Program-made: the position numbers and the translations under genes | In this document: one piece after another, positions 42,401 to 56,299 of the stretch | Layout: every line of letters begins with the position of its first letter | Numbering within the stretch: position 1 is the first letter of the stretch | Source: Patagioenas fasciata | Lineage: Eukaryota; Chordata; Aves; Columbiformes; Columbidae | Assembly (NCBI RefSeq): GCF_037038585.1 | Contig: NC_092520.1 | Span: forward strand, 190,878,604 to 190,942,603 | Reading direction: 5' to 3' | Length of the DNA stretch: 64,000 nucleotides | Notes under the pieces: generated by a model | Database searches by the model: none | What the model was told of the DNA's origin: nothing | Seen by the model: only the letters and a program-made list of their open reading frames with translations

Positions 42401-45400
42401 GCTAGAGAAACAGTATGCTCCAGAAGAACAGAGGAAACATTGTTTGCAGGGAAGGGTGTTTCTGCTGCTTAGGACTAGCAAATCAAAACAGTCCATTACT
42501 TTATTATGTGAAATCACAATAATTACAGGTTGTCCACAAAAGTAATTATGAATTTGTTTTGGTCTTTACCTAACTGTTCTAGCCAGTTCTACTGTAGGTC
42601 TTAAAACTGGATGTTCCTATAAATTGAGAAATGTCATCTAAATTCATTTTTTGCACTTCCTAGGTTCACAGGATGCAAAAGCATTACTGGACAGAAGCAA
42701 GCGTTGGCCCTCAACTTTTAGTATAGATTTAAAGTAACCCGAAGTGGTTTTTAAGATGTGTTCTTGGTTATGATGAACAGGTTAATGTATTTTCTGGCAA
42801 ACATAAAAGAAAAAGGATTATGTAATTCCTGCATTCCTTATAATCGTTTTTTATTATTTAAGAAATAACGTATTGTTCCTTTAAAATACAGTAGGTTAGA
42901 AAATAAGATTGCCATTTCTTTTTTGTTTTCTGGTGAACACAGGAAAAGAAACAATCAAAGCCTTCTCTAGCTAAAGGCAAATGATTGGTTTACTGAGTAT
43001 ATTGTGGTTCAGGTTTTAACTTCCACAGCAGAGATTACTTTTGCAAATTATTGCTTGTTCAGAAGAAAAAAGTATTCATCTAAATATATTTATCATCCAA
43101 ATGGTTTTCATCATTGTTATTTAAAAAAATGTTATTTTTCAAGATTATTTCTTTTATATCTGAGTTAGGCAAGATTTCTATGTTGAGGTATATACTCTTC
43201 AGATATTTCATGGTATTATCAAGAGGTTAAAAAATGTTTTAGAAATATTTTGAAAAGGTTTATTTTGTGTTACCAGTTATATTTAATCCCTCTAACCATG
43301 AATCAAGGTTTCTTTTACATGATGTGTCAGTCTGCCACTGAATTTTGTTGTCCCATCCCTGAAAATAAAACTTTAACCTGCCTGTACAGTTGCAGATAAG
43401 CTGCTTACACTTATATTTGTAAAGTATCACTCTTTCATTTTCCACACAAAATAAAACTTATGCATTAATTTTTCATATGATTATTCAGGGAAAAAAAATC
43501 AGAAAAACAGCTTTTCTGTGTGTTTTAATTGATTGGTAACTGCAGATGATTTCTTAGAAATAACATAATACTTGTGGTGAAATATTAGCCATCTCAAAGG
43601 TAGAAAGGGAGGAGGTTTTGTATTTCCACAGGTATGGTTATTGGATTTAATACTGTGCCTAATCAAATATGCAAGACTTTGATTACAGCAGTGTGACTCA
43701 ACAGTGGAGCCTTTAAATAAACTCCATGAGAGCTTCAAAGGAGGGCTGAAGATAAACGCTACTTGTACTTCATAATATCACCATTGGTTTTAAAATGAGA
43801 AGTTTTGTATTGTTTCAGGAGTCACAGATTACTGAAGGAGAATGAGAACTTTCTGCAAAGCCAGGGGACTGTCGGTGAGTCCCGGCAGCTGTTGCAGGGG
43901 GTCACTGGGTGCTCTGCAGCCCCTGTTGGGTCATCCAAAAGTAACCCAGGCCGGGAGGAGAAGGAGGACCCAGTATGAAGTGGAGCTGTAGCAACCATCG
44001 CGCTTACAGGAGTTCAAACTGCCCTTGCTTTTAGGGGAGAGGTGGGAGTTACTGGATTGTTACTACTGCAGTTGCCAGCAGGGTACAACTCACTACCCCG
44101 TCTGTAAGGATGGTACCTGAGCAAACCAGTAACCAAATAGCCAGTGCGTGGAAAGATTTACATTCCTACAGAGTTAGAATCACTTTGTACCACCATGTCA
44201 AACCTCAGGCTCAAATGAGGTCTCCATTTTCTTTACCAAGCACCGAAGAACAAAACGGTGACTGTCGCAATTCTAAGTATGGCGCATGAGGTGCAGAGTA
44301 AGGAGCTTTCTAATTTTCTAGTTTTCAAGCACTGTCCAATTAAACTGTTCTGGTCCTAAGCTGTGACCGACATGCCTTCATTTGAGGTGAATCCACATGA
44401 ACCTGTAACACTTTGTTTAGTCCCTCTGTTTTCACAACTGTGGGAATTAAAAAGACAAAAGAAAGAGGAAAAAAAAAAAGGCATCTTTGACTGAATATTA
44501 TCCAACATCCACATTGGGTGCCTTGAGATACGCTGGATTTCTGTTTAACAACCTGCGAAGTGGAACATAGTCTTGGATAGCTATTGGTAAGCTTTGCGCT
44601 TAGTTTACATTTTGACATACGTGGATTTTTTTCTCTAAAAACAAACAAAAAAAGTGCTAATATCTTTGCCCCACTCTCCCCCCCGCCTTGAGGAAGGGCG
44701 GGGTGTCTGATCACCAATAAAGCAGTAGTAAAGCAAAGCCACTAGCGTTTAATATTCAGAAAGAACTTTGTGAGAAGATCCCGCTGCTGCTGTATTTTAT
44801 TTCCCCAGCGATGTATGGCAGCTTTGGTAATTCTGGTAGTTCTTCCAGATACTTTCAGCAATTACTCGCGTTAACATAACTATAGCATCTGATGAGGACA
44901 GAAGAAATTCAGTCCCATCTGAGAAATCCTGGGCAGGGAAAGCAGCTCCTCCTTGACAAGAGCTCTCGGCTCTAAGTCTCACAGGCACCAGTCTTGTCTC
45001 CCTTTTATTCTGTACCAAAATGAAGCTGCTGTGATCGATGGGGGCTGGGCCACAGTGTCGTCGGGATGCTAATGCTCAACTCTACAACTCTGTTTTAGCA
45101 GATCCAGAGACACCAATGCCTTCTCCTCCCAGCATCCAGGATGGACTGCCAGAATAAGGCTGACCAGTTGACATGCAAAATACGAATAATACGGCAATGA
45201 CTCTGACTGGCAAACAGGAACCAGAAAGTAAGGCCTTTCCTTTAGGTACAGATGACTTAATTTCTCCTGTCAAAATTATTCACAATTAAAAAAAAAAAAA
45301 AAAGCATTAAACTCGTCTGTGATAAGAAGAGCTCTTAGCAGCTCTAAGCTTTGTATGTATATGAAATTATAGCTTTTGTCTCTCATGATGATTTCAGCAG

Positions 45401-46500
45401 CTTTGAATTGCCTCTGACCATTAACTAGAAATTCACTTAACCTCAGATTAATCTTGAAAGACAGGAAATTAAAGGTAATGCTGTACAGGCCTTCCAAGAC
45501 ATGTATTAATCGCACCCTTTGACACAAACATGGCTTTATACAGCAAAATAACAAATGAGCTACCCTTATCTCCCTGAGAAGTCCCACGTCTGTAGTGTTT
45601 ACCTCAAGAAATCTAGGAAGGAGGAACACTTATCCATGCCCATCACTGACCTTCTCTACTTCACCTTGGAATAAAACTAGACTGCCTCATTTCTACTCCA
45701 TTTCAAAACACAGACACTCCTGTACATGAGTTCCTTAGTAAAATAGCATTCTTCATCGGGAAGACACAGAAGAACCCAGATTATGCAGTGGCTACAGATC
45801 TCTTACAGGAAGGAAGGCAAAATATCGATTATAATTTATAAACCTGTAAACGGTCTATGGTCAACAGCATCGGAAATTCTCTCTCCTCTAACCACAGAAA
45901 ATGAATAAATAAGCTGCCACTGTCTGGGGAAGCCTGAGCTTTCTCCCAGCACTTAGAAAACAGTCTGGAGAAACAAGGTGGAGCAAAGAATTGCCAGGGA
46001 TCGGGGTAATCAGTGCACACAGTCTTTTGTGGTGCCTTCAGGCCTCATCTAGATGTTTGATTTGAGGCTGATGTTACGTGTTCATCACATCGTGGCTAGT
46101 TTAGATTCTTCTTTCACTTCATCATATGTTTAATCCTTTCATCATTACATGAAATACTTTTGTGACTGTTTCAGTACACTTGGAGTGCTTGAATAGTTTT
46201 GAACTGTTTAAAAGTCATAAAATGAAGATACTTAGCACTTTGCTAAGACAGTTGCAGTACCTTGTACTACCACGCTTGCTGAGCAATAAGAAAAGTAAGT
46301 TGGAATTCTGCTTCGATTTATTTCACTCAAGCAAAAAGCTCAGAGAAATGGCACACCCACGCAATTTCCGTGGGATCTTTGGGACATCTTACCTTTCCGT
46401 ATGTGTTGCACAAGTTTACGTTTGGCAAGCACAGAAAGAAAAGAAACGAGCGATGCACTTCAGTCACCTTTTTGGGGAGTGATTTGTCCGTGTTGAAGCC
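39401..46500. other. Gene desert, FEZF1-proximal part
   Basis: No gene that I can support. Includes a tRNA-like B-box at about 40427-40438 (see rejected items), a (TC)n tract at about 41662-41680, and AT-rich DNA at 42.5-43.5 kb. Poly(A) runs occur near 44471 and 45286-45304. Confidence 0.55.
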
Positions 46501-47760
46501 CGAATGACCCTCTCCCTGACTTGGGAGCCGGGCAGAGCTGAAGGGGAAGCGGTCACGGGGAGTGGTCCTCAGGGGAAACCCAGCCTGTCCCCTCTCTTCT
46601 CTACCTCTTTCCCGCCTCCTGGTGTACCCGGGATCCCTTCAGCTGCTCACTCAGCTCTCCCCTCTCACACTCCGCTCGCTCCGCCACCCGTGCCGGCTCC
46701 GGCCGCCGCAAGGTAGCGTGGAAACACGGGGACCAGCTCCCCGTCTCCTCGAGGTCTCCGAAGCGGAGACCCTCTCCGTGGGGGTCCCCACGCCCCTGCA
46801 CACGCACGGCGTGTCGGTGGGCCGCACTGAGGTCCCTCCAGCCGAATCATCAGTGGGGCTCTGGGCTGCTTCTCCCGGGAGCCGGAGGGAAGCGGCGCGT
46901 CCCCGCGGCTCCCCCGGGCCCCGAGAGGGGCTGAGCCTACCGGTGTGCGCGGGGTCCGGCCGGACTGGAGATCGGACCTGTTGCTTTGCTTTGTAGCAGT
47001 ACAGTCGTCAATTCGGATTACCTCAGTAATCCGGGATGTGAGAAAGGAGAAAGATTCCCATCCCCTTTCGGCCACCTTCAAAGGTGGACAGTGACACAAG
47101 TGCCGCCGGCTTAAACTTTAAGGCCAGAGCCGCTGCTTGCAGACGCCCCTGAGAGAGGCGGCCTGTGGAGGAGGGCGGGAGCGCCGCCTGCAAAGGGATA
47201 TCCCCCTCCTGGACGTAACGATTTAGGCACAATTATAACCATCGTATCTCGCTCCATCCCCTATGGCCAAAACCGAGGAGAGGCTGCAAGTGCTGCAAAA
47301 TCAAGTCACCTACAGGGACTCCCCGCGGGACCAAATCACCCGTTTGTGAGGGCTCCGCTCCGGAGCAGACGTGATCGCCAGGTCCCCCGAGAACGGGACA
47401 AACCCCCAGCGCCCGCGGGGCGGCGAGCGCTTCTCCCTGGACCTCCCCCCGGCACCCGGCCGGGGGTCACCGTCCTCGGGCCCTGCTCTGGAGAGAACCG
47501 CCCGCCCTGCCCCTCACGCCGTTTCCCGGCGCGGCCCCCGTGCCCGGAGGGGACGGCAGCGGGACGTGAGCGGGTACGGTTACTCTTCGCGGGGGGCAGC
47601 ACCCGTTTTTCATGGCTGTTTGGGTTACCCCCGGGGGCGTTACAAACCCAGCCTCCCCCTCCCACCTCTCCTCAGGCGCCCACCGACGAGCGGGCTGCGC
47701 TTTCAAGGCTCGGCTTGGCAGAGTCTGCTGAGCAGCTAATAACATAACAACCCGGCTTTG
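46500..47760. promoter_or_regulatory. CpG island downstream of FEZF1
   Basis: GC- and CpG-rich block of about 1.2 kb lying 3' of FEZF1. Overlapping frames of 70-145 aa on both strands are compositional. It resembles the multi-island chromatin of Polycomb-regulated developmental genes. It could also hold an unannotated promoter. Confidence 0.5.
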
Positions 47761-47835
47761 ATCAATCGGAACTAATTACCCCTCTTAATTAAAGTCTTTA
47801 GTGGTTGTTTCCGTGTTTTGGCAAAGAAGCGGGAG
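47735..47835. promoter_or_regulatory. Candidate homeodomain-bound element 3' of FEZF1
   Basis: Sharp switch from CpG-rich DNA to TTTGATCAATCGGAACTAAT and TACCCCTCTTAATTAAAGTC. Contains TAATTA and the palindrome TTAATTAA. Looks like a conserved element, but this is not tested. Confidence 0.3.
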
Positions 47836-47929
47836 AAGTTTGCCGTTAGCCAGAGCCAGCGCTGCGTTCCCCACCTGCACGGCCGAGCCGCAGCCCTCGG
47901 GCCGGCAGCACCGACCCCCGCCGCCGCAG

Positions 47930-48488
47930 TCACTCGTGTTTAAATATTTATTTCCACCAGGTCAACGATTTTTTTTCCCCACGTGCAAGAATCAAACCGA
48001 AATTCAAATCCGTACATAGAGAGCCAGTTCTGTCCATATAGATATGATATATAGGGTAGAGAGGGAGAGGGGGAAACCAAGAAGGGGGGGGATAACCAGC
48101 AGGCAGCGGAGGCAGGGCAGGATCAGCACAATGGAAATATATATACATCGAAATAATTAAAGTGGTGCAGCGTTCCCTGCTAGGGTAATACAGATCCCAA
48201 ATAAATACCGCAGAAATTGGTTTGGTGCTTTTTCGTTTTTTAAAAAGTAACCAAAACCAAAAACCCGAAACATCTCTCCACGTGAGATGCAATGACAGCA
48301 GAAAAACAGTCTTTAGGAAAAAAAAAAAAAAAACACAGGAAAAAATATATCAGTCCCATAAACGTTAGTGGCGACATAGAGCATAATACACAAAACCGCT
48401 TAAGAGTTGCATGCAAAGAGGTGGGCGGCGGCGGCGGTGGCGGCAGCTCCGCGGCGAGCCGCGCTCCCTCCGCGCTGGCGGCCGCTCC
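47930..48488 (-). other. FEZF1: FEZF1 3' UTR with AATAAA signal
   Basis: AT-rich stretch after the stop codon. On the minus strand a canonical AATAAA lies at 47952-47947, about 540 bases after the stop, so cleavage is expected near 47.93 kb. A T-run (A-run on plus, about 48319-48334) lies inside it. The end is inferred. Confidence 0.6.
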
Positions 48489-50917
<2,429 letters not shown>

Positions 50918-51620
50918 GGCTGAATTGCATTTGTTCGCCCGGTTTGAGCCGCTTTGGTAGACGCCTCTTTTTTTTTTTTTTTTTTTTTTTTCTCCTGTTC
51001 TCCCCTCTCTCTCTGTTTCTTTCACTCTCTCTGCCCCTTTTCTTGTCACTGATCTGCAAGGAGGAAGACCAGCATCGCCGCCGCCACCATCACCATAGCC
51101 TCCCTCGGCGGAACCAGCCTTCTCAGTCCAGTGGACTCATGCCAGCCCATCACAGTTTACTTTGGCGCACCAATGACTCGGGACAATCGCTACTTATTTC
51201 TATCAATAGAAAGTGTTGTGTCAATAACGCAGCCAAGATCTCGCCAATCGTTAACTTCCAAGAGGAGAAGGTAAACTAGATAATTGCTCAATTCGCTTCC
51301 AACAGTCAACAGGAAAAGTTTTTTCCCCCCCAGTAAGCGCCTACTTTTCATTGGCGCCCGCGCCTCCCCCGCCCAGGGAAGGAGGTGTCTCTTCCTCTTT
51401 CTTGCCTCTCCCCTCTCTCCCCTCTGACTCCCTCTCTCTCTTTTTTTTTTTTTTTATTATTATTATTATTATTTGCAATCTGCTTAACCAGGCTTTAGAG
51501 GCCAAGCAAATCCGAGATCAATTTTCTTGTTTGGCTTTAAGTGACATCATCTAAAATCATTGTCCAAGTGCTAAACAGGAATGTGAAACCCAATTCAAGG
51601 GCAAGCGCCAGGGTATTTGT
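50918..51620 (-). promoter_or_regulatory. FEZF1: FEZF1 5' UTR and proximal promoter
   Basis: Follows the start codon upstream. On the minus strand a CCAAT box lies at 51354-51350 (GGCGCCAATGAAAAG), and there is no clear TATA. A TTA microsatellite and T-run occupy about 51440-51473. The following 51.47-51.62 kb has repeat-free conserved-looking DNA (GGCTTTAAGTGACATCATC, CAGGAATGTGAAACCC). The transcription start is not visible. Human has a divergent non-coding transcript here (FEZF1-AS1), but no evidence for one is readable. Confidence 0.5.
50968..50991. repeat. 24-base T run (A run in the FEZF1 5' leader)
   Basis: Uninterrupted T on plus, so poly(A) in the FEZF1 transcript about 50 bases before the start codon if the leader is unspliced. 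Confidence 0.85.
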
Positions 51621-52015
51621 CAAACGAGGTGCTGCAGAAGAAGCGGCTGGAGGGGAAGCTGTTTGTTTCCTTGCCATTTTCCAGCCTGAGCTCTCCTTGT
51701 GCGTGGGGGTGTGTGTGTCTGAGGAAGGGAGAGAGATAGCTGCTCTGCTCCTGGGTCGGCTCCTGGTCTGCTCACTGCTTTAAAAAACAAGGTCAGGTGG
51801 CGGTGAGCTTTTGGAAAACACAGTAAAAAAAATGAGCGGGGAACTTGCGACAGGCAGTCGGTGAGAGCAACACATGGGGACACGGGAGCCACCCGGGCCA
51901 AATCCAACGAGTGCTTGCGAGCAACAAGGTGAATCAAAACCTGGGGCTGAGGAAGAGAAGGAGGTAGGAAGAGGGAGGAGGGAGTACCTTTTAAACCTAA
52001 AGATCTAAAGCACCA

Positions 52016-52016
52016 A

Positions 52017-52047
<31 letters not shown>
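52016..52047. repeat. (AT)n microsatellite
   Basis: Alternating AT with one C interruption on plus. Confidence 0.9.
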
Positions 52048-52429
52048 AAGCAACCTGCATATAAACTGGATATAACGTCCGTGTCCTTAAATAATAGATG
52101 CACGACACAAACATCGAAAACTGACGATCGGTATAGATATGCAAAAAAATGTAGTACACGCACACTGCTTAAAGATACATATGCACCTAAACAGATGCGC
52201 TCCCTATATATTTAGGGAAAGCCTGGCGGCCCTGTTCTGGACGGGTAGCTCCAACGACCTGGGGGTTTGTACTTACAGCGAAGTAGGGGGTGGAGGAGAA
52301 GGACAGAGGTGGGTAAGGCCCTTTCTGCATTAATCCCCCTGTTCCACGACCCGACAGTTTGGTGTCAGAACAAGCTCCCATTCCTCCCGTCGGTTTGGGA
52401 TTCACTTGGCTGTTGACTGAGAGACCGAT

Positions 52430-53470
52430 GCCGAAATCCTCGGGAGCAGATGAGGGTCCCTCCATCCTCCCGCTGTCCAGGAGGAGGCGGCCGCGGGGGT
52501 ACCGCGGGCAGAGCCCGAAGGCTTCCCCGGCGGAGGGGACCACGGGGCGACCTCCACACCCGCGGGTCAGCATTGCCCTTCCCGGGGCCAGGCAAGGGAA
52601 GAAGGAGATCCTGGGTCTTGCTATTGGAGAGGTGCCTCCAGCGAGGCAGGGAGGCCCGGCCTCCACTGCTCAGGTACCGCCTGGGAAGCCTGCAAAAAGC
52701 TATGTTTCCCCCCACCCCCGACCAAGGACAACACGCTTGCGGGGAAGCTGGAGCAGGGAGGAAGGCCTGAGGCGCCGGGGAGGGATGGACGGAGGGAGAC
52801 ATCCTTGCCCTCGGCGCTGTGACTGGACCGATGCCGCCCTGGGTTCCTGCGGCCCGTTTGAGGAGGACAAGGCAGTAGGTGCTGTACGAAGGTAACCCCG
52901 CAGCCAGGAGCTCCCGTACGAGCATCGGGGAGGTGCCGGGGAAAAGGGAAGAGATTCCCCCCGGTCCCCGGCACAGGCGTCCGACGGCGGGTGGGCGCCC
53001 GGCACCCCGCCCCGCGGGGAATGCGGCTCGCACGCCCTGCGACCTCCCTGTCCGCCCTGTTCCCTCGGTGCCCCGGAGTGCAGGCAGGCGACAGGAGCTG
53101 GGGCTGATTCCGAGTTGCGCCTGGATGGGCACAGCCGTGGGGGCAAGCGTGGAGTGGAAGAAGGGCCCGATCCGTGCCGGCCCCGCTGCTTCTCTCCAGC
53201 CCTGCTCTCTGCTTTCCCGCGGCCGCTGTGGGGGCCGTCGGCCGAGGCGCAGCTGCCACCACCCCCCCGGCAGATGGGTCGCGGCTTTGAGACGGTAATT
53301 GCTGCCCCGGATCGGGTTGCGGCAGCCGCCCGCCTCTTACCTGCTGCTTCTCGCACCGGCACCGCCAGCCCCGGCTCGACTGATGTTACTGGCCGGGCGG
53401 TGGCCGCGGGGACCCGAGGGCCGTGCGGGGCAGCTACCCCAGGCTGCTTGCTTCTCCGGGGTGTCGATAT
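52430..53470. promoter_or_regulatory. CpG island upstream of FEZF1 (I)
   Basis: About 1 kb of GC/CpG-rich DNA. Overlapping open frames up to 255 aa exist in several frames on both strands, low in recognisable domains and full of Pro/Arg/Gly/Ala, as random GC-rich DNA gives. Probably part of the FEZF1 regulatory domain. Confidence 0.5.
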
Positions 53471-53514
53471 CTCTAGTTTATTTCATGTCTGCCGGAGGAG
53501 CATTTCCTCCTTCA

Positions 53515-53770
53515 GAGCAATTTGCATTTAATTCAATCTAGGCAAATTGGTGCTGAAGAAGGGAATTATTGTTGAGTGGGTTTTAGAGGCTTCAAATCCC
53601 ATATACTTAATATGTTAACAGCTTGCTCTTAACCGGTCTTTTTGGGATTGACTTTTTGACATGTGTTTGAAAGTAAAATATGTAGTGTAATTTGAGCAGG
53701 GTAAATATCCCAAAGCAGCAATTACAGCCTTGCCATTACAATTATACTGGCCTCCTCAATACTGAGATAC
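53515..53770. promoter_or_regulatory. Candidate FEZF1 enhancer with POU octamer
   Basis: AT-rich, repeat-free block right after the CpG island. A perfect octamer ATTTGCAT is at 53520-53527, followed by TTAATTC. CAATTACAGCC and GCCATTACAATTATACTGG are homeodomain-type words. The target is inferred from proximity. Confidence 0.35.
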
Positions 53771-53907
53771 ACTCTTGAAGAAGCGGGAGCTTGATTGTCG
53801 TTACTTCGTTACTGATATGCGTCCGTTTCGCAGCACACACGAAAACTTCTGTTCGTGTCTAATTACGAAACAGCAATCTAAAAGTCAGATTTTTAAAAAA
53901 CTTCTTC

Positions 53908-53930
53908 TTTTTTTTTTTTTTTTTTTTTTT
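53908..53930. repeat. T run followed by G-rich tract
   Basis: 23 T followed by GGGGGTGGGGGGAG on plus. Confidence 0.85.
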
Positions 53931-54429
53931 GGGGGTGGGGGGAGCAGTTATTCCGTTCTCTCCCAGAGATGGAGCCTTATTAGTGATGGAGCTGCCCGCA
54001 CTATAGGTAGACTTACTAAAAATCAATCTCGATATATTTTTTTAGTCCTGTCCCGAGCTTTGCCTTACGATTAGACCAACATTTAGCGATGTTACGTATC
54101 TGCCGAGCTGCGATTATCCTGTAGTTGTGCCGGTGCAGGGTGGTTTTTCCCGAGGCAGGAAAATATATGGGATCTGAGTGTGGTGAAAAGTAACCTCTTG
54201 GCTTTTTTTTTTTTTTTCCAGGGGACATCAGAATCTCTCTCCAAGCTGGCAGCACGTACCGAGTCCCGGCAGAAGGGGCCGGTAGGGGAAGGAACCAGCC
54301 CACTGGCCTCCCAGAGTTACAGACTGTCGGAGAAATTAAGGGCAAAAGTTTTGCCTCGAGTTGATTTCGTGTTCTGCCCGGAAAAGCTGCTGTTCTCTTT
54401 TTCCCCGTAATCGGTTTTGTGTTTCAATC

Positions 54430-54700
54430 GCTCCTAAGCTATGTTCTTGATATTGCTCACTTGCGTTATTATTATAACGTATCTCTACATGCACTCGAAA
54501 TCCTAGTCACCGGCGAATTCATCTCGTCGTCAGGATTACTCCAATCCGATCCCAGAGGCGATTAGAGGGAGGTAAAATACCGCCTAAAGCCTAATCTTTA
54601 ATTTCTTCCTCCTTAATAAAATGAATAATTCTATTGCGTTTTTAAGTAAAAAATGAATTGAAAAGGATAATAACTCCGCTAACCTTCTGTTGCGTGTATT
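54430..54700. promoter_or_regulatory. Candidate element with OTX/bicoid-type sites
   Basis: Contains GGATTA at 54533-54538, GCGATTAGAGG, and CCTAATCTTTAAT in about 100 bases, in repeat-free AT-rich DNA. OTX-class factors bind such words and act in the anterior brain where FEZF1 is expressed. The link is inference. Confidence 0.3.
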
Positions 54701-54719
54701 AATCTTTTCCTGGAAGTGT

Positions 54720-55520
54720 TTTCCCGCAGCGCTCCTGCCCGAGCCGGCTGCGTCTCACCCGCTGCCCTCTCCCGTGGCTGCGGACGGACCGGCACCCAGC
54801 AGCCGGGCTCCGGGCGGCTTCTTCGGATGAGCTTAATGTGGAGGGATCCGGGAGGCTACGGAAAATATTTCTGGTGGCGGCACCGGCGAACCCGGCGGCG
54901 CCGTCAGGGTCCGATTACTGTTGTTATTATTGTAATAATATTTATTGTTAGTACCACCATCGAGATTCGGTTCAAAAGCTGGGGTTTGCTCTCACTAAAT
55001 ACCAGTCTTTGCCGTCCCCTCCCGAGCCTCCGGCTTTGTGAAGAAGCGATTTACCCCCGACGCGGGACGAAATCTCCGTCCGGTCCTCGGCTCCTCCACC
55101 GCACGCCGTGTCCGACAAGCGCCGTCCATCTCCGCAGCCTGTCGGCCGGCAGACCCCGCCGCAACGAAACGCATCGACCCTGGTTTGTTAAAACCAGAAT
55201 TAGCCCCTGACTGCTGGGCTCGCTGTTCCTTCCCGCTCGGGGCTTGCTTGTTTGCTGTTTTTTGAAGGGAAGTCCAAATATAAACGGGAGAAAGAGGGAG
55301 GGTGGGAAGTAGACCCCGGGATTACCAGGACGGTGTGCCAGTTTATCAGCCGGCGCTGGGGGAGATCCAGCGCCGCCGTCCTTTTGGGTGGGAGCCGCTG
55401 ATGCCACTGCCCGCCTGCCGAGGCCTGGCCGGGGCTCCACAGGGGAAAAGGCGGCACCGGAGCCCCGGGGCACCGGGCAGCAGCCGGGGGCTCTGCTGCT
55501 TCAGGAGTGCGAGCAAAGGC
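54720..55520. promoter_or_regulatory. CpG island upstream of FEZF1 (II)
   Basis: GC/CpG-rich with an AT-rich inverted repeat (TATTATTGTAATAATA) near 54926-54943. No gene recognised in it. Confidence 0.4.
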
Positions 55521-55839
55521 ACCTGGGCTCTGCCGGGTTGTTTAAAGTTGTAACACTTCTATGTTTCCTCCATTGACATTTTATCTGGGGAAAAACTTTC
55601 TGTACATGTGCACGTGCATTCTAAGACTATGTATAGCCTTCGCGTACACTGAGTGCGTGTTGGCATCCCTCTATATCTATTGCCCCGCAAGGAAAAGAAT
55701 AAAGTATTACTATTTTTAACGGAATCCATCACGAAAGAAAAACAGTTGACACTGACCCGCCAAGCACAAGTGATCCCGGAGGTAAAACAAAGTTTGACAG
55801 TACGGTACATTTCCTACAGAGCCTTCTAAACCGAAAACC

Positions 55840-56280
55840 AAACGGGTGAAAATTAAGCCTTTTCACTTATAAAGCCTTTAATCACATATAATCTAAATTA
55901 CGAGTGACCCTCTAAAGCAGCGCTCCCGGCCCTCCTGTAATTCATGCAAGCGATTTGTCTAAGTGTGCCAGCTACGAACGTGAACTGCAGCAATCACGTC
56001 TAATCTAATCAGTCCGCCTGTGAGGGGACCCAGCGGTGTCATCAGCTCCAAAGGGCCCTTGGTGAAAGTGGCTGGGAGGGGCCAGCGGCAGCTGGAGCCA
56101 TGAATGACACTTTCTCATTTGTTCCTTTCCCAGTTCAACAAATGTTTAGCCCCGTTGCTGCTAAATGAACGCCTCGCGCTCTTTGGCTCGGGGAAGCTAT
56201 TTATTTTTAAGATTCTTGAATAGGATCAGGAGCAATTAACTTATTTTTGTTTCTATTTTCTCCCAGTGTATTGGGAGCTA
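55840..56280. promoter_or_regulatory. Candidate conserved enhancer of FEZF1 (strongest in window)
   Basis: About 440 bases of mixed composition without repeats. Carries CCTTTAATCACATATAATC, tandem bicoid-type sites ACGTCTAATCTAATCAGTCC, then TGAATGACACTTTCTCATTT and GGAGCAATTAACTTATTTTT. Its look is that of an ultraconserved-type vertebrate element. No alignment was possible. Confidence 0.4.
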
Positions 56281-56299
56281 ACCTGGAGCAAAGCAAAGA

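Noticed and set aside
46504-47747. Frames of 70-145 aa 3' of FEZF1
   Set aside because: GC-rich island artefacts, with no start or homology support.
50918-51049. Extended FEZF1 N-terminus from 51049
   Set aside because: The frame is open but its first codon is GTG, and it is Lys/Glu low-complexity from an A-run. The conserved start is the ATG at 50917 in GCCATGG context.
52187-53531. Frames up to 255 aa at 52-53.5 kb
   Set aside because: Compositional effect of a CpG island. Several overlapping frames on both strands, no domain recognised.
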